A DNA stretch of 64,000 bases from Liolophura sinensis. Taxonomy: Eukaryota > Mollusca > Polyplacophora > Chitonida > Chitonidae. A program made the position numbers and the translations under genes. The stretch covers positions 23,817,604 to 23,881,603 of the forward strand of contig NC_088296.1 in the NCBI RefSeq assembly GCF_032854445.1, given 5' to 3'. This document shows, piece after piece, positions 11,101-21,525 of the stretch (the first letter of the stretch is position 1; every line of letters starts with the position of its first letter). Under the pieces are notes generated by a model that worked only from the letters and a program-made list of their open reading frames with translations, was not told the DNA's origin and searched no databases.

Positions 11101-11414
11101 ATTCAGGGCGTAATATGAACAATTGTGTCAAATTACCAATATTTGTTTTGTATTTTATATTTATATTAAGTAACTCACTTAAAATGTTTTTTTTTTGTCT
11201 AGTGCTGATTGTTTTCTTTCCCTCTGCTATATTTCACCAGGTTCGCTTTGCCCGTCTCAAGCTTGACGAAGATGACATTATCTGTTTCCGTGCTGGTGCT
11301 GTGACGTCAGAGAAGCCGGTGATCTATTACTCCAGATCTTACAACATGCTGAACATCGCTGACAGGCAGTTGCTCAGTCCGGCTCTGTTCAGACTTGCTG
11401 ATACCTTGGGATAG
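4733..11414 (+). CDS. Gene A: five-exon gene, unknown function, about 357 aa
   Basis: Exons 4733-5118, 8104-8268, 9144-9388, 10274-10377 and 11241-11414, all flanked by GT and AG. The phases (2, 2, 1, 0) close into one open frame of 1074 bases ending in TAG. The start ATG has A at -3 and in-frame stops upstream, and lies about 100 bases after a TATA box. The protein has no signal peptide or clear membrane segment. Exon 3 begins with an Asn-rich run and then has four cysteines (CDNC, followed by two more) that could bind a metal. I do not recognise any domain. The start of exon 3 is the weakest point: 9168 is also in phase and would give 349 aa. Intron 1 (5119-8103) is mostly minisatellite. 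Confidence 0.7.
5165..5490 (+). repeat. 36-bp minisatellite in gene A intron 1 (block 1)
   Basis: About nine near-identical copies of a 36-bp unit containing GCTGGTTATATTATACTCCA. Because 36 is a multiple of three, both strands carry open frames of perfect 12-residue repeats (AGYIILQAQIIL on +, SKYYLCLEYNIT on -). They lie wholly within an intron and I read them as by-products. Confidence 0.9.
5505..5935 (+). repeat. Segment duplicated at 7232-7690
   Basis: Starts with GTCACAAGAAGACACAGTAT and runs through GACGTTAAACCCTAAGCAC, the 3' end of a family-2 SINE, into degenerate 34-bp units. The same order recurs at about 7232-7690 with few differences, showing a segmental duplication of about 430-460 bp inside gene A intron 1. 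Confidence 0.8.
5941..6170 (+). repeat. 36-bp minisatellite (block 2)
   Basis: Six copies of a 36-bp unit related to block 1 but with CCAGACACAAATAACACTTG instead of the AGGCACAAATAATAC version. The blocks were homogenised separately. Confidence 0.85.
6172..6358 (+). repeat. Dispersed repeat with CACACGTAACCGG core
   Basis: Contains two partial units beginning near GGGCAGYGAYGRCAGTGTGA. The second runs through GGCAAATGGTCACACGTAAC and on to a CATGTAAATAC end. Related copies lie at about 9397-9480, 51370-51415 and 57181-57310. Not assigned to a known family. Confidence 0.6.
6720..6975 (+). repeat. 34-bp minisatellite (block 3)
   Basis: About seven copies of a 34-bp unit (ACCCAAATAATACTTGCTGG core) spaced exactly 34 bases apart. 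Clearly the same ancestral sequence as the 36-bp units, shorter by two bases, so it no longer keeps frame. Confidence 0.85.
7085..7335 (+). mobile_element. Degenerate SINE (family 2)
   Basis: Shares GCTTTGCGCTCAGCATTGAA, GGTCGGCCCGGCGTCAGTAT and the tail GACGTTAAACCCTAAGCAC with the better copy at 43.1 kb. The head is lost. Confidence 0.5.
7690..7960 (+). repeat. 34-bp minisatellite (block 4)
   Basis: Units with CCAGACCCAAATAATATTTA at 34-base spacing, decaying at both ends. Completes the diverged repeat field that fills most of 5.16-8.03 kb. Confidence 0.75.
8104..8268 (+). CDS. Gene A exon 2
   Basis: Preceded by GTGTTTCAG and followed by GTGAGG. Its 165 bases keep frame from exon 1 (codon split 2+1) and end in phase 2. 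Encodes an alpha-helical-looking segment (FTENLATLVAHLRQM), a run of six threonines and then VYAEVFRSFAEMHQ. The frame starting at 8050 in the other register is a shadow of this exon. Confidence 0.7.
8330..8415 (-). mobile_element. SINE fragment (family 1)
   Basis: Reverse-strand piece with TTTTACGCCGTAC, a short duplicated CCGCCGTACACTA and ACTCAAGAATATTTCACTTA. Lies in intron 2 of gene A. Confidence 0.6.
9144..9388 (+). CDS. Gene A exon 3 (start uncertain)
   Basis: Ends at AAAAG before the consensus donor GTGAGT (9389), in the phase 1 that exon 4 needs. The incoming phase requires an acceptor such as TATACAG (exon start 9144) or ATCACAG (start 9168). The nearest pyrimidine tract is just before 9135, which favours 9144. 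After an Asn-rich opening it reads VKREAFADLKLETQCP, then CDNCGQLATVCSELC. The four cysteines may be a small metal site, which is only an inference. Confidence 0.6.
9397..9480 (+). repeat. Dispersed repeat, CACACGTAACCGG family
   Basis: Carries GGCAAATGGCCACACGTAAC followed by CGGTGAAATACGTC, matching the 6.2 kb copy. It sits directly after the exon 3 donor of gene A. Confidence 0.55.
10274..10377 (+). CDS. Gene A exon 4
   Basis: Acceptor TTCCTGACAG and donor GTAAGT. Two codon-completing bases and 34 codons (EVATDMLVALC, PPRILAIIVKETR), ending in phase 0. The composition is typical of a globular protein core. No family recognised. Confidence 0.75.
10780..11000 (+). repeat. Four-copy dispersed repeat, copy 1 (diverged)
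   Basis: Contains TTTGATGGTTTATGTTGAAC and ATTGACCTGGAATGCCCATT, weakly but collinearly matching copies at 48.8-49.2, 53.0-53.25 (reverse) and 53.96-54.24 kb. Lies in gene A intron 4. Confidence 0.4.
11241..11414 (+). CDS. Gene A exon 5 (last)
   Basis: Acceptor ATTTCACCAG, in phase 0 from exon 4, 57 codons then TAG at 11412-11414. Reads VRFARLKLDEDDIICFRAGA and ends LSPALFRLADTLG. No family recognised. Confidence 0.75.
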   Translation, partial: VRFARLKLDEDDIICFRAGAVTSEKPVIYYSRSYNMLNIADRQLLSPALFRLADTLG

Positions 11415-12375
11415 ACGTTCATTAATCAGTCTGGCTGGGGGATTTCGCTTCATTTTTCAAGGGTAATGTGTGGTGAGGGTGAAGAGTTTGGGTTGGTTAC
11501 AATTCACATTATTTCATTATCACGATGTGTAGGACGTAATCAAAAATCCATTTTCTCTAAGAATATGTATTTATTACTGGTCAAACGACGCAATTTGTGC
11601 CTTTTCCCACGAAATGGCGATTCGGGTCCAAGCTGGATTGACCGATGTTCTCTAGTAGTGTGCTACATTACAATTTGCTCACAAATCGCCATTATAAAGG
11701 CCGAAATGTACACAGCTTTGTCCTGGCTATATTTTAGCCGTGAATGGTTACCCACCCACTGATTATTTAGCAGAATGAGGTACTCATTGCTATCCAGCGC
11801 TAATTAATGAAGATACCTCAATCAAATTATTTTTGTGTACTTCATGCCATTTTTTGTCATCGCCTCCACCCTCTATCCGTTCATCCTCCTCACACGCCGT
11901 CGAAGGCCAGCTTCACTTACACAAGATCATTTATACAAAGTTCCATTATCCTAAGCTATCCGCAAATGTATATGTACCTGGGCTTCGTGTTATATACACA
12001 AATACATTTTCTTTGGAGATATTTTGGTCTGAGGTAGTACAAGAAATCGCGCACTGTCAATTAGCTGATCTCGGTGATTTTTATCATGACTATATCCTAC
12101 CACGACTTCGTCGAAAAACTAACGATTTACTTGGCAGTTGGGTTTTGGTGTAGGCCTACATGGAATTCCGGTGCGAAGTCAGGCACATATGCTATTATTT
12201 ACAGGTATTTTTACACACAGCCTACATTCGAGTCGCATAATCCCGTAGATTTGTGCAGACAGAGTGCTTTTAAATGACGTGTACTCGTCTAATCTTGTAC
12301 AAATAAGGTTTCCAACTTGTAACTTACTCATAACACTAAACTTTGTATATTTTCTTGTCTCACTATGACGAATAA
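11415..12375. other. Probable 3' UTR or flank of gene A
   Basis: No further exon was found and no AATAAA lies close to the stop codon. The frames present are short and lack splice signals. Confidence 0.35.
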
Positions 12376-12650
12376 CCGGGCTCCCTCATGACCGAGTGTT
12401 TAGCGTGCTAGGGTAGAACAATCGCTCAGGAGCAACTCCCACCCCCGCACCCTCCAACCAACGCGATCGCTTTGAGTTCGTGCTGGTTTCCTCTCCGATT
12501 GAGCTTGGGGAGCTCTTGCAGCAACGTATGTTTCCCTTGAGATCTACTTGGTTCCCCCCCCCCCCCCCACACCCCAACCATTATGCTGATCGCCTTCGTA
12601 CAAGCGAAATATTCTTGAGTACGGCGTAAAAATCAAATAAATAGATAGAT
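12376..12650 (+). mobile_element. SINE (family 1), diverged
   Basis: Head with GTTTAGCGTGCTAGGGTAGA, a C-rich insertion in the body (12555-12569), tail GAAATATTCTTGAGTACGGC and an AAATAAATAGATAGAT end. Same orientation as gene A. Confidence 0.7.
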
Positions 12651-13026
12651 TGATGAACATAGTTGAATATAGCTGTGTTATCGAGTGTCTACTTGAGAGC
12701 TATGACCCTTAGAAAGATCACACAATCTTGTTTCAAGGGATAGCACCTCAATTTTAAGTGCTAAATGTATTTTACGACTTTACAACGCATCTACCCAATG
12801 CAGTTTTGATTTACCATTTATTTGTTAAACATTTTATGGTAAGTGTCATGTGAACAAATATAGAACTATTACAATGTCGGCATCGTTCAACATTAAATAT
12901 TGGTGACTTTGAATGCAATGCATGTACTTGTTAGAAATTGTTCGCTTATAAATATTTGTTCATGAATTGTATACGTTTTCCGGGTGTCTCCAAGGCATTC
13001 ACGTGTAACTTATTGCTTTGTGTTTA

Positions 13027-13032
13027 AATAAA
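13027..13032 (+). terminator. Candidate poly(A) signal (gene A)
   Basis: AATAAA followed about 30 bases later by a GT-rich stretch (GTCTGTGGTTTTG). It is the first well-formed signal after the gene A stop outside a SINE tail, but it is 1.6 kb away, so the link is tentative. Confidence 0.3.
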
Positions 13033-13169
13033 AAAGTACATATTAACTGAACAATACGGAGTCTGTGGTTTTGCTACATGCTTATTGATAGCCTTGGCGG
13101 ACTGTTTCTTCAGGGCAAATACATGCTATTCCCGCATACATGAACTTCTGGCTACGTATTATATTAGGG

Positions 13170-13255
13170 TTTTTACGCCGTTCTCAGGAATATTTCACTT
13201 ATACCATGCCGGCCAGCATTTTAGTTTGTGGAAAACAGACCCGGGTGAAACCAAC
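13170..13255 (-). mobile_element. SINE fragment (family 1)
   Basis: Reverse-orientation tail and core: TTTTACGCCGTTCTCAGGAA, CATGCCGGCCAGCATTTTAG, then GACCCGGGTGAAACC. Confidence 0.55.
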
Positions 13256-13769
13256 GACAAAGGGGACACCTGGGGTCATGCAGCTGAAAACTTCGTTGCC
13301 TTTTATGTTAATGACTCGCTTTAGTTAACACGGAAACAATAAAATTCTATCAATTAGGCCTCTTTGAGGAATCATTATATAGAGCGTACAGAAATCCCAG
13401 GTAGGGATTCGCCATTATATGGTAGAGGCTATGTTTATGTGAGCGTCTAGTTCTTCAGTGAGACGTTTTGACTATTGAAGTATGAGTCTATAATTCATAA
13501 AAATGTATTTGCATATCTCATATTTGCTATACAATCCATGTAAAATGCATCCAGCAGGTCACTGAACCTCAAGGCTGCAGTCCCAAGCCCAGCAATATTT
13601 CCTGCATAATAGCTTTCATTCACCCCTCGTCTTTCAGCTCTCCCCATATATATTCCCCAACAGTCACTGTCATATACAGGTATATACATTACGTAGTCTA
13701 CCTGGCTTCCTTTGGCTCTACCTATATGCATTTCAATTACCGGCACATCGAGCTTTACCGCTCCCAGCA

Positions 13770-13985
13770 TCCTTCCATTACCGCATCACTGCATCCTTCA
13801 AGCGCCCCCAATACATATTCCCATTAAAGGACATCATGTCCATTACCGCTCCGAACATCTTTCCATTACCGTCACTGCATCCTTCAAGCGCTCCCGATAT
13901 GTATTCCCATCAAGAACATCTTTCCATTACCGTCACTGCAGCCGTCAAGCGCTCCCGATACGTATTCCCATCAAGGACACCACGT
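13770..13985 (+). repeat. 61-bp tandem repeat, about 3.5 copies
   Basis: TTCCATTACCGTCACTGCA recurs with a 61-base period, followed by TCAAGCGCTCCCGATA. The first copies are diverged. Continuous with an open frame on the reverse strand (13495-13770) that I do not recognise. Confidence 0.7.
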
Positions 13986-15480
13986 ATTCTGCGATTATAA
14001 CATAATACTGTGTCGTATCCAACGCAATGTCCTACTGATCTAGTAAAATCTTCATGTTGATTCGCACAATGTGTGTATGCTATGTTTAATAGAATAATCT
14101 GCTGTATGCAATGGCCGATCAAATGTGCTGCTACAGGAGAATCCATTCTAGTATCAATCAGACAACCGGCTTCCGGTTAAATTTAACAGAATACATTTTG
14201 AGAATGCAGTAAGAACATACATTCTGAACGAAAAAATGCGTGGTGCATTTACACAAAAAATCAAGAACCACAAAACGGAAGAACATCAAATTTACGTTTC
14301 TTGAGGCTATATAAAACATAGCCAAACTTTTAAACATAAGATATGGACGTCCACTAAACCGATCACAACACATTATTATGACTTACACATCTTGTCATTA
14401 TTAAGCGATATACTTGATTACCACGTTATGGTAACTTCACTCACTTAGGTCAAACGTAGAAGTAGCGCCTCTTTTTCAAGGTGAGTAACATGGGGACGTT
14501 AAAGTAATACTCCAAAAGTTTGCGTTGTTGTGTCATCTTTACAATACAATAACATGACGTGTTTCAGGGAACATGTTGGTAACCTGAAGTATTACCTTCT
14601 AATTTTAACTGATACATGTTATGACCATATGCTTAATAGTCCAATTTGTTTGACAAGTTTTCAGTCAGTTATCTGGCACTACTTTCACTAAGATTCGTGA
14701 ATCAAATTTTTCGTAAATAATGTTGTCTAGGTAACAGATGCAGATTCCACAAAGCCTTTCCTGATTTAATTTAAAATCTCCTCACAGCGCTAAGTTTTCA
14801 GTACTAGAAAATGAAATTTATCCACATTTGTCCTCCGATCACATTTATCAGGTGGTCAAAACTTTAATTTATACAGCCCCAAAATAAACTCTACATGCAT
14901 ATTTCAAAATTTCGACTTAAATCAGAAATGACTTTGTGGAATCGGTCCCAGGGCCGAACAACCAAGTGACTGACAAGAAAAATAATGGCTCCCGCACAGG
15001 TCTACAAAATTGGTAACAATCGGAACTCAACAAAACTAATAACATATTTAAACAAATTTTTTTTTGGGGGGGGAGGGGTACATTTTTCATTTACCAGAAA
15101 CAAATAAAATACTTGCACAAGATAACAAATTCTGCCAGATGTTTGATTTTATCCACAGAGTAAACCATGCAATCTCCTCCATATAGAATGAATGAATTAT
15201 GGCTTAACGCCACATCGTCATTGACAATATTATCGCTTACAAATACCGACGTAGCCAAATTTCTATGGACAGACATGGACACTTGCTTCAGTAAAATAAC
15301 AGCATATGTATACACACAGACCTATGTACAGATTAAACAATAACTGTATGAACTGGACCTTCTTGCTAAAATATTTGCTTCAGCGAACTCCTGAACACGA
15401 AAAGTAAATCATGTAAATTCCCAAAAACATCATGTAGAAATTATATTAATTTCGGTGTGATTTGAACTGCGACTGAGTAT
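13986..15480. other. Intergenic, no gene seen
   Basis: AT-rich. Holds a poly-T/G tract at 15056-15075 and, near 14925-14955, a reverse-oriented copy of the 'fails to match after TTCCACAAAG' motif that is tandem at 50.7 kb. No supported exon. Confidence 0.5.
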
Positions 15481-15499
15481 CTGTATTCATGTAGCTACT

Positions 15500-18400
15500 A
15501 GTGTATATCAGAGTATGTACGCCCACTTCCTGTAGGTAGTAATGTGTATCAGAGTATGTACGCCCACTTCCTGTAGGTAGTTGTGTATATTAGAGTATGT
15601 ACGACTACTTCCTGTAGGTAGTGGTGTGTATCAGAGTATGTACGCCTACTTCCTGTAGGTAGTAGTGTATATCAGAGTATGTACACCCACTTCCTGTAGG
15701 TAGTAGTGTGTATCAGAGTATGTACGCCCACTTCCTCTAGGTAGTAGTGTATATCAGAGTATGCACGCCCACTTCCTGTAGGTAGTAGTGTGTATCAGAG
15801 TACGTACACCCACTTCCTCTAGGTAGTAGTGTGTATCAGAGTACGTACACCCACTTCCTGTAGGTAGTGGTGTGTATCAGAGTACGTACGCCCACTTCCT
15901 GTAGGTAGTGGTGTGTATCAGAGTATGTACTCCCACTTCCTGTAGGTAGTGGTGTATATCAGAGTATGTACACCCACTTCCTCTAGGTAGTAGTGTATAT
16001 CAGAGTATGCACGCCCGCTTCCTGTAGGTAGTAGTGTATATCAGAGTATGTACGCCCACTTCCTGTAGGTAGTGGTGTATATCAGAGTATGTACGCCCAC
16101 TGCCTGTAGGTAGTAGTGTGTACCAGAGTATGTACGCCCACTTCCTGTAGGTAGTGGTATGTACCAGAGTATGTACGCCCACTTCCTGTAGGTAGTAGTG
16201 TGTATCAGAGTATGTCCGTCTACTTCCTGTGGGTAGTAGTGTGTATCAGAGTATGTACGCCCACTTCCTGTAGGTAGTAGTGTGTATCAGAGTACGTACA
16301 CCCACTTCCTCTAGGTAGTAGTGTGTATCAGAGTACGTACACCCACTTCCTCTAGGTAGTAGTGTGTATCAGAGTACGTACACCCACTTCCTGTAGGTAG
16401 TGGTGTGTATCAGAGTACGTACGCCCACTTCCTGTAGGTAGTGGTGTGTATCAGAGTATGTACTCCCACTTCCTGTAGGTAGTGGTGTATATCAGAGTAC
16501 GTACACCCACTTCCTCTAGGTAGTAGTGTATATCAGAGTATGCACGCCCGCTTCCTGTAGGTAGTAGTGTATATCAGAGTATGTACGCCCACTTCCTGTA
16601 GGTAGTGGTGTATATCAGAGTATGTACGCCCACTGCCTGTAGGTAGTAGTGTGTACCAGAGTATGTACGCCCACTTCCTGTAGGTAGTGGTATGTACCAG
16701 AGTATGTACGCCCACTTCCTGTAGGAAGTAGTGTGTATCAGAGTATGTCCGTCTACTTCCTGTGGGTAGTAGTGTGTATCAGAGTATGCACGCCCACTTC
16801 CTGTACGTAGTGGTGTGTACCAGAGTATGTACGCCCACTTCCTGTAGGTAGTAGTGTGTACCAGAGTATGCACGCCACTTCCTGTAGGTAGTGATGTGTA
16901 CCAGAGTATGCACGCCCGCTTCCTGTAGGTAGTGGTATGTACCAGAGTATGCACGCCCGCTTCCTGTAGGTAGTGGTGTGTATCAGAGTATGTACGCCCA
17001 CTTCCTGTAAATAGTAGTGTGTATCAGAGTACATACGCCCACTTCCTGTAGGTAGTGGTGTGTATCAGAGTATGTACGCTCACTTCCTGTAGGTAGTGGT
17101 GGGTATCAGAGTACGTACGCCCACTTCCTGTAGGCAATGATGTGTATCAGGGTATGTACGCCCACTTCCTGTAGGTAGTGGTGTGTATCACAGTACGTAT
17201 GCCCACTTCCTGTAGGTAGTGGTGTGTATCAGAGTATGTACGCCCACTTCCTGTAGGTAGTGGTGTGTATCACAGTACGTATGCCCACTTCCTGTAGGTA
17301 GTGGTGTGTATCAGAGTATGTACGCCCACTTCCTGTAGGTAGTGGTGTGTATCAGGGTATGTACGCCCACTTCCTGTAGGTAGTGGTGTGTATCAGAGTA
17401 TGTACGCCCACTTCCTGTAGGTAGTGGTGTGTATCAGAGTATGTACGCCCACTTCCTGTAGGTAGTGGTGTGTATCAGAGTATGTACGCCCACTTCCTGT
17501 AGGTAGTTGTGTGTATCAGAGTATGTACGCTCACTTCCTGTAGGTAGTGGTGTGTACCAGAGTGTGCACGCCCACTTCCTGTAGGTAGTGGTGTGTATCA
17601 GAGTATGTACGCCCACTTCCTCTAGGTAGTGGTGTGTATCAGAGTATGTACGCCCACTTCCTGTAGGTAGTAGTGTGTATCAGAGTACATACGCCCACTT
17701 CCTGTAGGTAGTGGTGTGTATCAGAGTATGTACGCTCACTTCCTGTAGGTAGTGGTGGGTATCAGAGTACGTACGCCCACTTCCTGTAGGCAATGATGTG
17801 TATCAGGGTATGTACGCCCACTTCCTGTAGGTAGTGGTGTGTATCACAGTATGTACGCCCACTTCCTGTAGGTAGTGGTGTGTATCACAGTACGTATGCC
17901 CACTTCCTGTAGGTAGTGGTGGGTATCAGAGTACGTACGCCCACTTCCTGTAGGCAATGATGTGTATCAGGGTATGTACGCCCACTTCCTGTAGGTAGTG
18001 GTGTGTATCACAGTACGTATGCCCACTTCCTGTAGGTAGTGGTGTGTATCAGAGTATGTACGCCCACTTCCTGTAGGTAGTGGTGTGTATCACAGTACGT
18101 ATGCCCACTTCCTGTAGGTAGTGGTGTGTATCAGAGTATGTACGCCCACTTCCTGTAGGTAGTGGTGTGTATCAGGGTATGTACGCCCACTTCCTGTAGG
18201 TAGTGGTGTGTATCACAGTACGTATGCCCACTTCCTGTAGGTAGTGGTGTGTATCAGAGTATGTACGCCCACTTCCTGTAGGTAGTGGTGTGTATCAGAG
18301 TATGTACGCCCACTTCCTGTAGGTAGTGGTGTGTATCAGAGTATGTACGCCCACTTCCTGTAGGTAGTTGTGTGTATCAGAGTATGTACGCTCACTTCCT

Positions 18401-20535
18401 GTAGGTAGTGGTGTGTACCAGAGTGTGCACGCCCACTTCCTGTAGGTAGTGGTGTGTATCAGAGTATGTACGCCCACTTCCTCTAGGTAGTGGTGTGTAT
18501 CAGAGTATGTACGCCCACTTCCTGTAGGTAGTAGTGTGTATCAGAGTACATACGCCCACTTCCTGTAGGTAGTGGTGTGTATCAGAGTATGTACGCTCAC
18601 TTCCTGTAGGTAGTGGTGGGTATCAGAGTACGTACGCCCACTTCCTGTAGGCAATGATGTGTATCAGGGTATGTACGCCCACTTCCTGTAGGTAGTGGTG
18701 TGTATCACAGTACGTATGCCCACTTCCTGTAGGTAGTGGTGTGTATCAGAGTATGTACGCCCACTTCCTGTAGGTAGTGGTGTGTATCACAGTACGTATG
18801 CCCACTTCCTGTAGGTAGTGGTGTGTATCAGAGTATGTACGCCCACTTCCTGTAGGTAGTGGTGTGTATCAGGGTATGTACGCCCACTTCCTGTAGGTAG
18901 TGGTGTGTATCACAGTACGTATGCCCACTTCCTGTAGGTAGTGGTGTGTATCAGAGTATGTACGCCCACTTCCTGTAGGTAGTGGTGTGTATCAGAGTAT
19001 GTACGCCCACTTCCTGTAGGTAGTGGTGTGTATCAGAGTATGTACGCCCACTTCCTGTAGGTAGTTGTGTGTATCAGAGTATGTACGCTCACTTCCTGTA
19101 GGTAGTGGTGTGTACCAGAGTGTGCACGCCCACTTCCTGTAGGTAGTGGTGTGTATCAGAGTATGTACGCCCACTTCCTCTAGGTAGTGGTGTGTATCAG
19201 AGTATGTACGCCCACTTCCTGTAGGTAGTAGTGTGTATCAGAGTATGTACGCTCACTTCCTGTAGGTAGTAGTGTGTAGCAGAGTATGTACGCCCACTTC
19301 CTGTAGGTAGTGGTGTGTACCAGAGTATGTGCGCCCGCTTCCTGTAGGTAGTGGTGTGTATCAGAGTATGTACGCCCACTTCCTGTAGGTAGTGGTGTGT
19401 ATCAGAGTATGTACGCCCACTTCCTGTAGGTAGTGGTGTGTACCAGAGTAGGTACGCCCACTTCCTGTAGGTAGTGGTGTGTACCAGAGTATGTACGCCC
19501 ACTTCCTGTAGGTAGTGGTGTGTATCAGAGTATGTACGCCCACTTCCTGTAGGTAGTTGTGTGTATCAGAGTATGTACGCCCACTTCCTGTAGGTAGTGG
19601 TGTGTATCAGAGTATGTACGCCCACTTCCTGTAGGTAGTTGTGTGTATCAGAGTATGTACGCCCACTTCCTGTAGGTAGTGGTGTGTACCAGAGTATGTT
19701 CGCCCACTTCCTGTAGGTACTGGGTGTGTATCAGAGTATGTACGCCCACTTCCTGTAAGTAGTTGTGTGTATCAGAGTATGTACGCCCACTTCCTGTAGG
19801 TACTGGGTGTGTATCAGAGTATGTACGCCCACTTCCTGTAGGTAGTTGTGTGTATCAGAGTATGTACGCCCACTTCCTGTAGGTAGTAGTGTGTATCAGA
19901 GTATGTACGCCCACTTCCTGTAGGTAGTAGTGTGTACCAGAGTATGTACGCCCACTTCCTGTAGGTAGTTGTGTGTATCAGAGTATGTACGCCCACTTCC
20001 TGTAGGTAGTGGTGTGTACCAGAGTATGTACGCCCACTTCTTGTAGGTACTGGGTGTGTATCAGAGTATGTACGCCCACTTCCTGTAGGTAGTTGTGTGT
20101 ATCAGAGTATGTACGCCCACTTCCTGTAGGTACTGGGTGTGTATCAGAGTATGTACGCCCACTTCCTGTAGGTAGTTGTGTGTATCAGAGTATGTACGCC
20201 CACTTCCTGTAGGTAGTTGTGTGTATCAGAGTATGTACGCCCACTTCCTGTAGGTACTGGGTGTGTATCAGAGTATGTACGCCCACTTCCTGTAGGTAGT
20301 AGTGTGTATCAGAGTACGTATGCCCACTTCCTGTAGGTAGTGGTGTGTACCAGAGTATGCACGCCCACTTCCTGTAGGTAGTGGTGTGTACCAGAGTATG
20401 TACGCCCACTTCCTCTAGGTAGTGGTGTGTATCAGAGTATGTACGCCCACTTCCTGTAGGGAGTAGTGTGTATCAGAGTATGTATGCCCACTTCCTGTAG
20501 GTAGTAGTGTGTATCAGAGTACGTATGCCCACTTC
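15500..20535 (+). repeat. 41-bp satellite array, about 120 copies
   Basis: Unit contains GTATCAGAGTATGTACGCCC followed by ACTTCCTGTAGGTAGTGGTG, with an exact 41-base period. Long stretches are repeated as blocks: 16000-16182 recurs at 16533-16715 (13 units apart), and 17434-17616 recurs at 18295 and 18992 (21 and 17 units apart). The reverse strand has open frames of tyrosine- and threonine-rich 41-residue repeats. They stop at CTC-TGA in one register and have no other coding feature. The array lies between the converging 3' ends of gene A and PSAT1. Confidence 0.95.
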
Positions 20536-21422
20536 CATAGGTTTCCGTTGGTCAGCTTATCTTTTCTCTACCAGCACTGAGTGGTCAAGAAGGATACAGA
20601 GTGATTTGACCAGTTAATTATGGCATGTAAGTTTTAAATGCGGACTGCAGTGTAACTATATATCTAGCGGTCAGATACACCCCTTGCCACGACACAGGTC
20701 AACATAAGTACTGACCAGAGTCGTGTGATCAAGGTACCAGTAACCAGTAATCCTAATGATCTGGCTCCAGTATGTCCCATACTGGGATCAACATGGAGTT
20801 TTGGGAGTATATGCAAAGAGCTCCCCCAACCTACTCAAGTGACAAGCCCACTACATAAAGCACGGAAAGGTTGTAAAAGTTTGCAGTCTGTTTGAAGTTG
20901 TTAAATTAAGGTTTTCTGGTATCTGCGAAACAAACCTTGAATATTAAGAAACTTAAAACATTTTTTTTTTTTGCGTGGCCTTTTTTTTTTAGGATGACTA
21001 GATAATGTGGCCCCCACCTTCACAGAGTATTCTCTATACTATTTATCCCAACTTTTCTTCTAAATCACACAGACTTTTGACACAGTTTATACCCAGGAAA
21101 GATGTACACAAAGACAAAGAAGGAAAGAAATTTAAAGTTTCGGTATATAGATCGCGTTGACAATTTTTCTTCTCATTTAGAAGCAAATGACGAATGCACT
21201 AATATGATGATGTATATATATCCGTGGAACATCCGTTTCTGCTGGATGGCATGAGTAGCCACAGTTGCTGACGAACACTGCCTTTGTTACTGATGGCAGC
21301 ATCGGATGTCGGGTGTACACTGATGTTCATTGATGATTGTCATGGTTATTGATAGTCACTGGTTGTCTCCCTTTGTAAGCATGGCTGATATCAGTTAGTA
21401 TTGATCTCCTTCGTAACCATGG
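20536..21422. other. 3' flank of PSAT1
   Basis: Unique AT-rich sequence between the satellite and the PSAT1 stop codon, probably holding its 3' UTR. I found no clear reverse-strand AATAAA here. Confidence 0.4.
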
Positions 21423-21525
21423 TTACTGATGGCTGCTTTGGAACTCCTTCATGAACTCTACCAATGTCAGAGTCTCGTCATATGTCACAGCGTTGTAGAG
21501 CGACACCCGAATACCTCCTACCGTT
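21423..21525 (-). CDS. PSAT1: PSAT1 exon 10 (C-terminus)
   Basis: Acceptor TTTTCATCAG; completes the Arg codon split with exon 9, then [13 protein letters not shown] and ends [10 protein letters not shown] with TAA. Carries R348 for binding the substrate. Confidence 0.95.

Noticed and set aside
13495-13770. 91-residue reverse-strand frame (MLGAVKLDVPVIEMH...)
   Set aside because: Composition is protein-like and it runs out of the 61-bp repeat, but no splice sites or homologue were recognised. Left as unproven.
15500-20535. Reverse-strand open frames of 60-126 residues with repeated VHTLIHTTTYRK-type sequence
   Set aside because: They come from a 41-bp satellite read through three frames and end at a fixed CTC-TGA. 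No start, splice or codon evidence for a protein.
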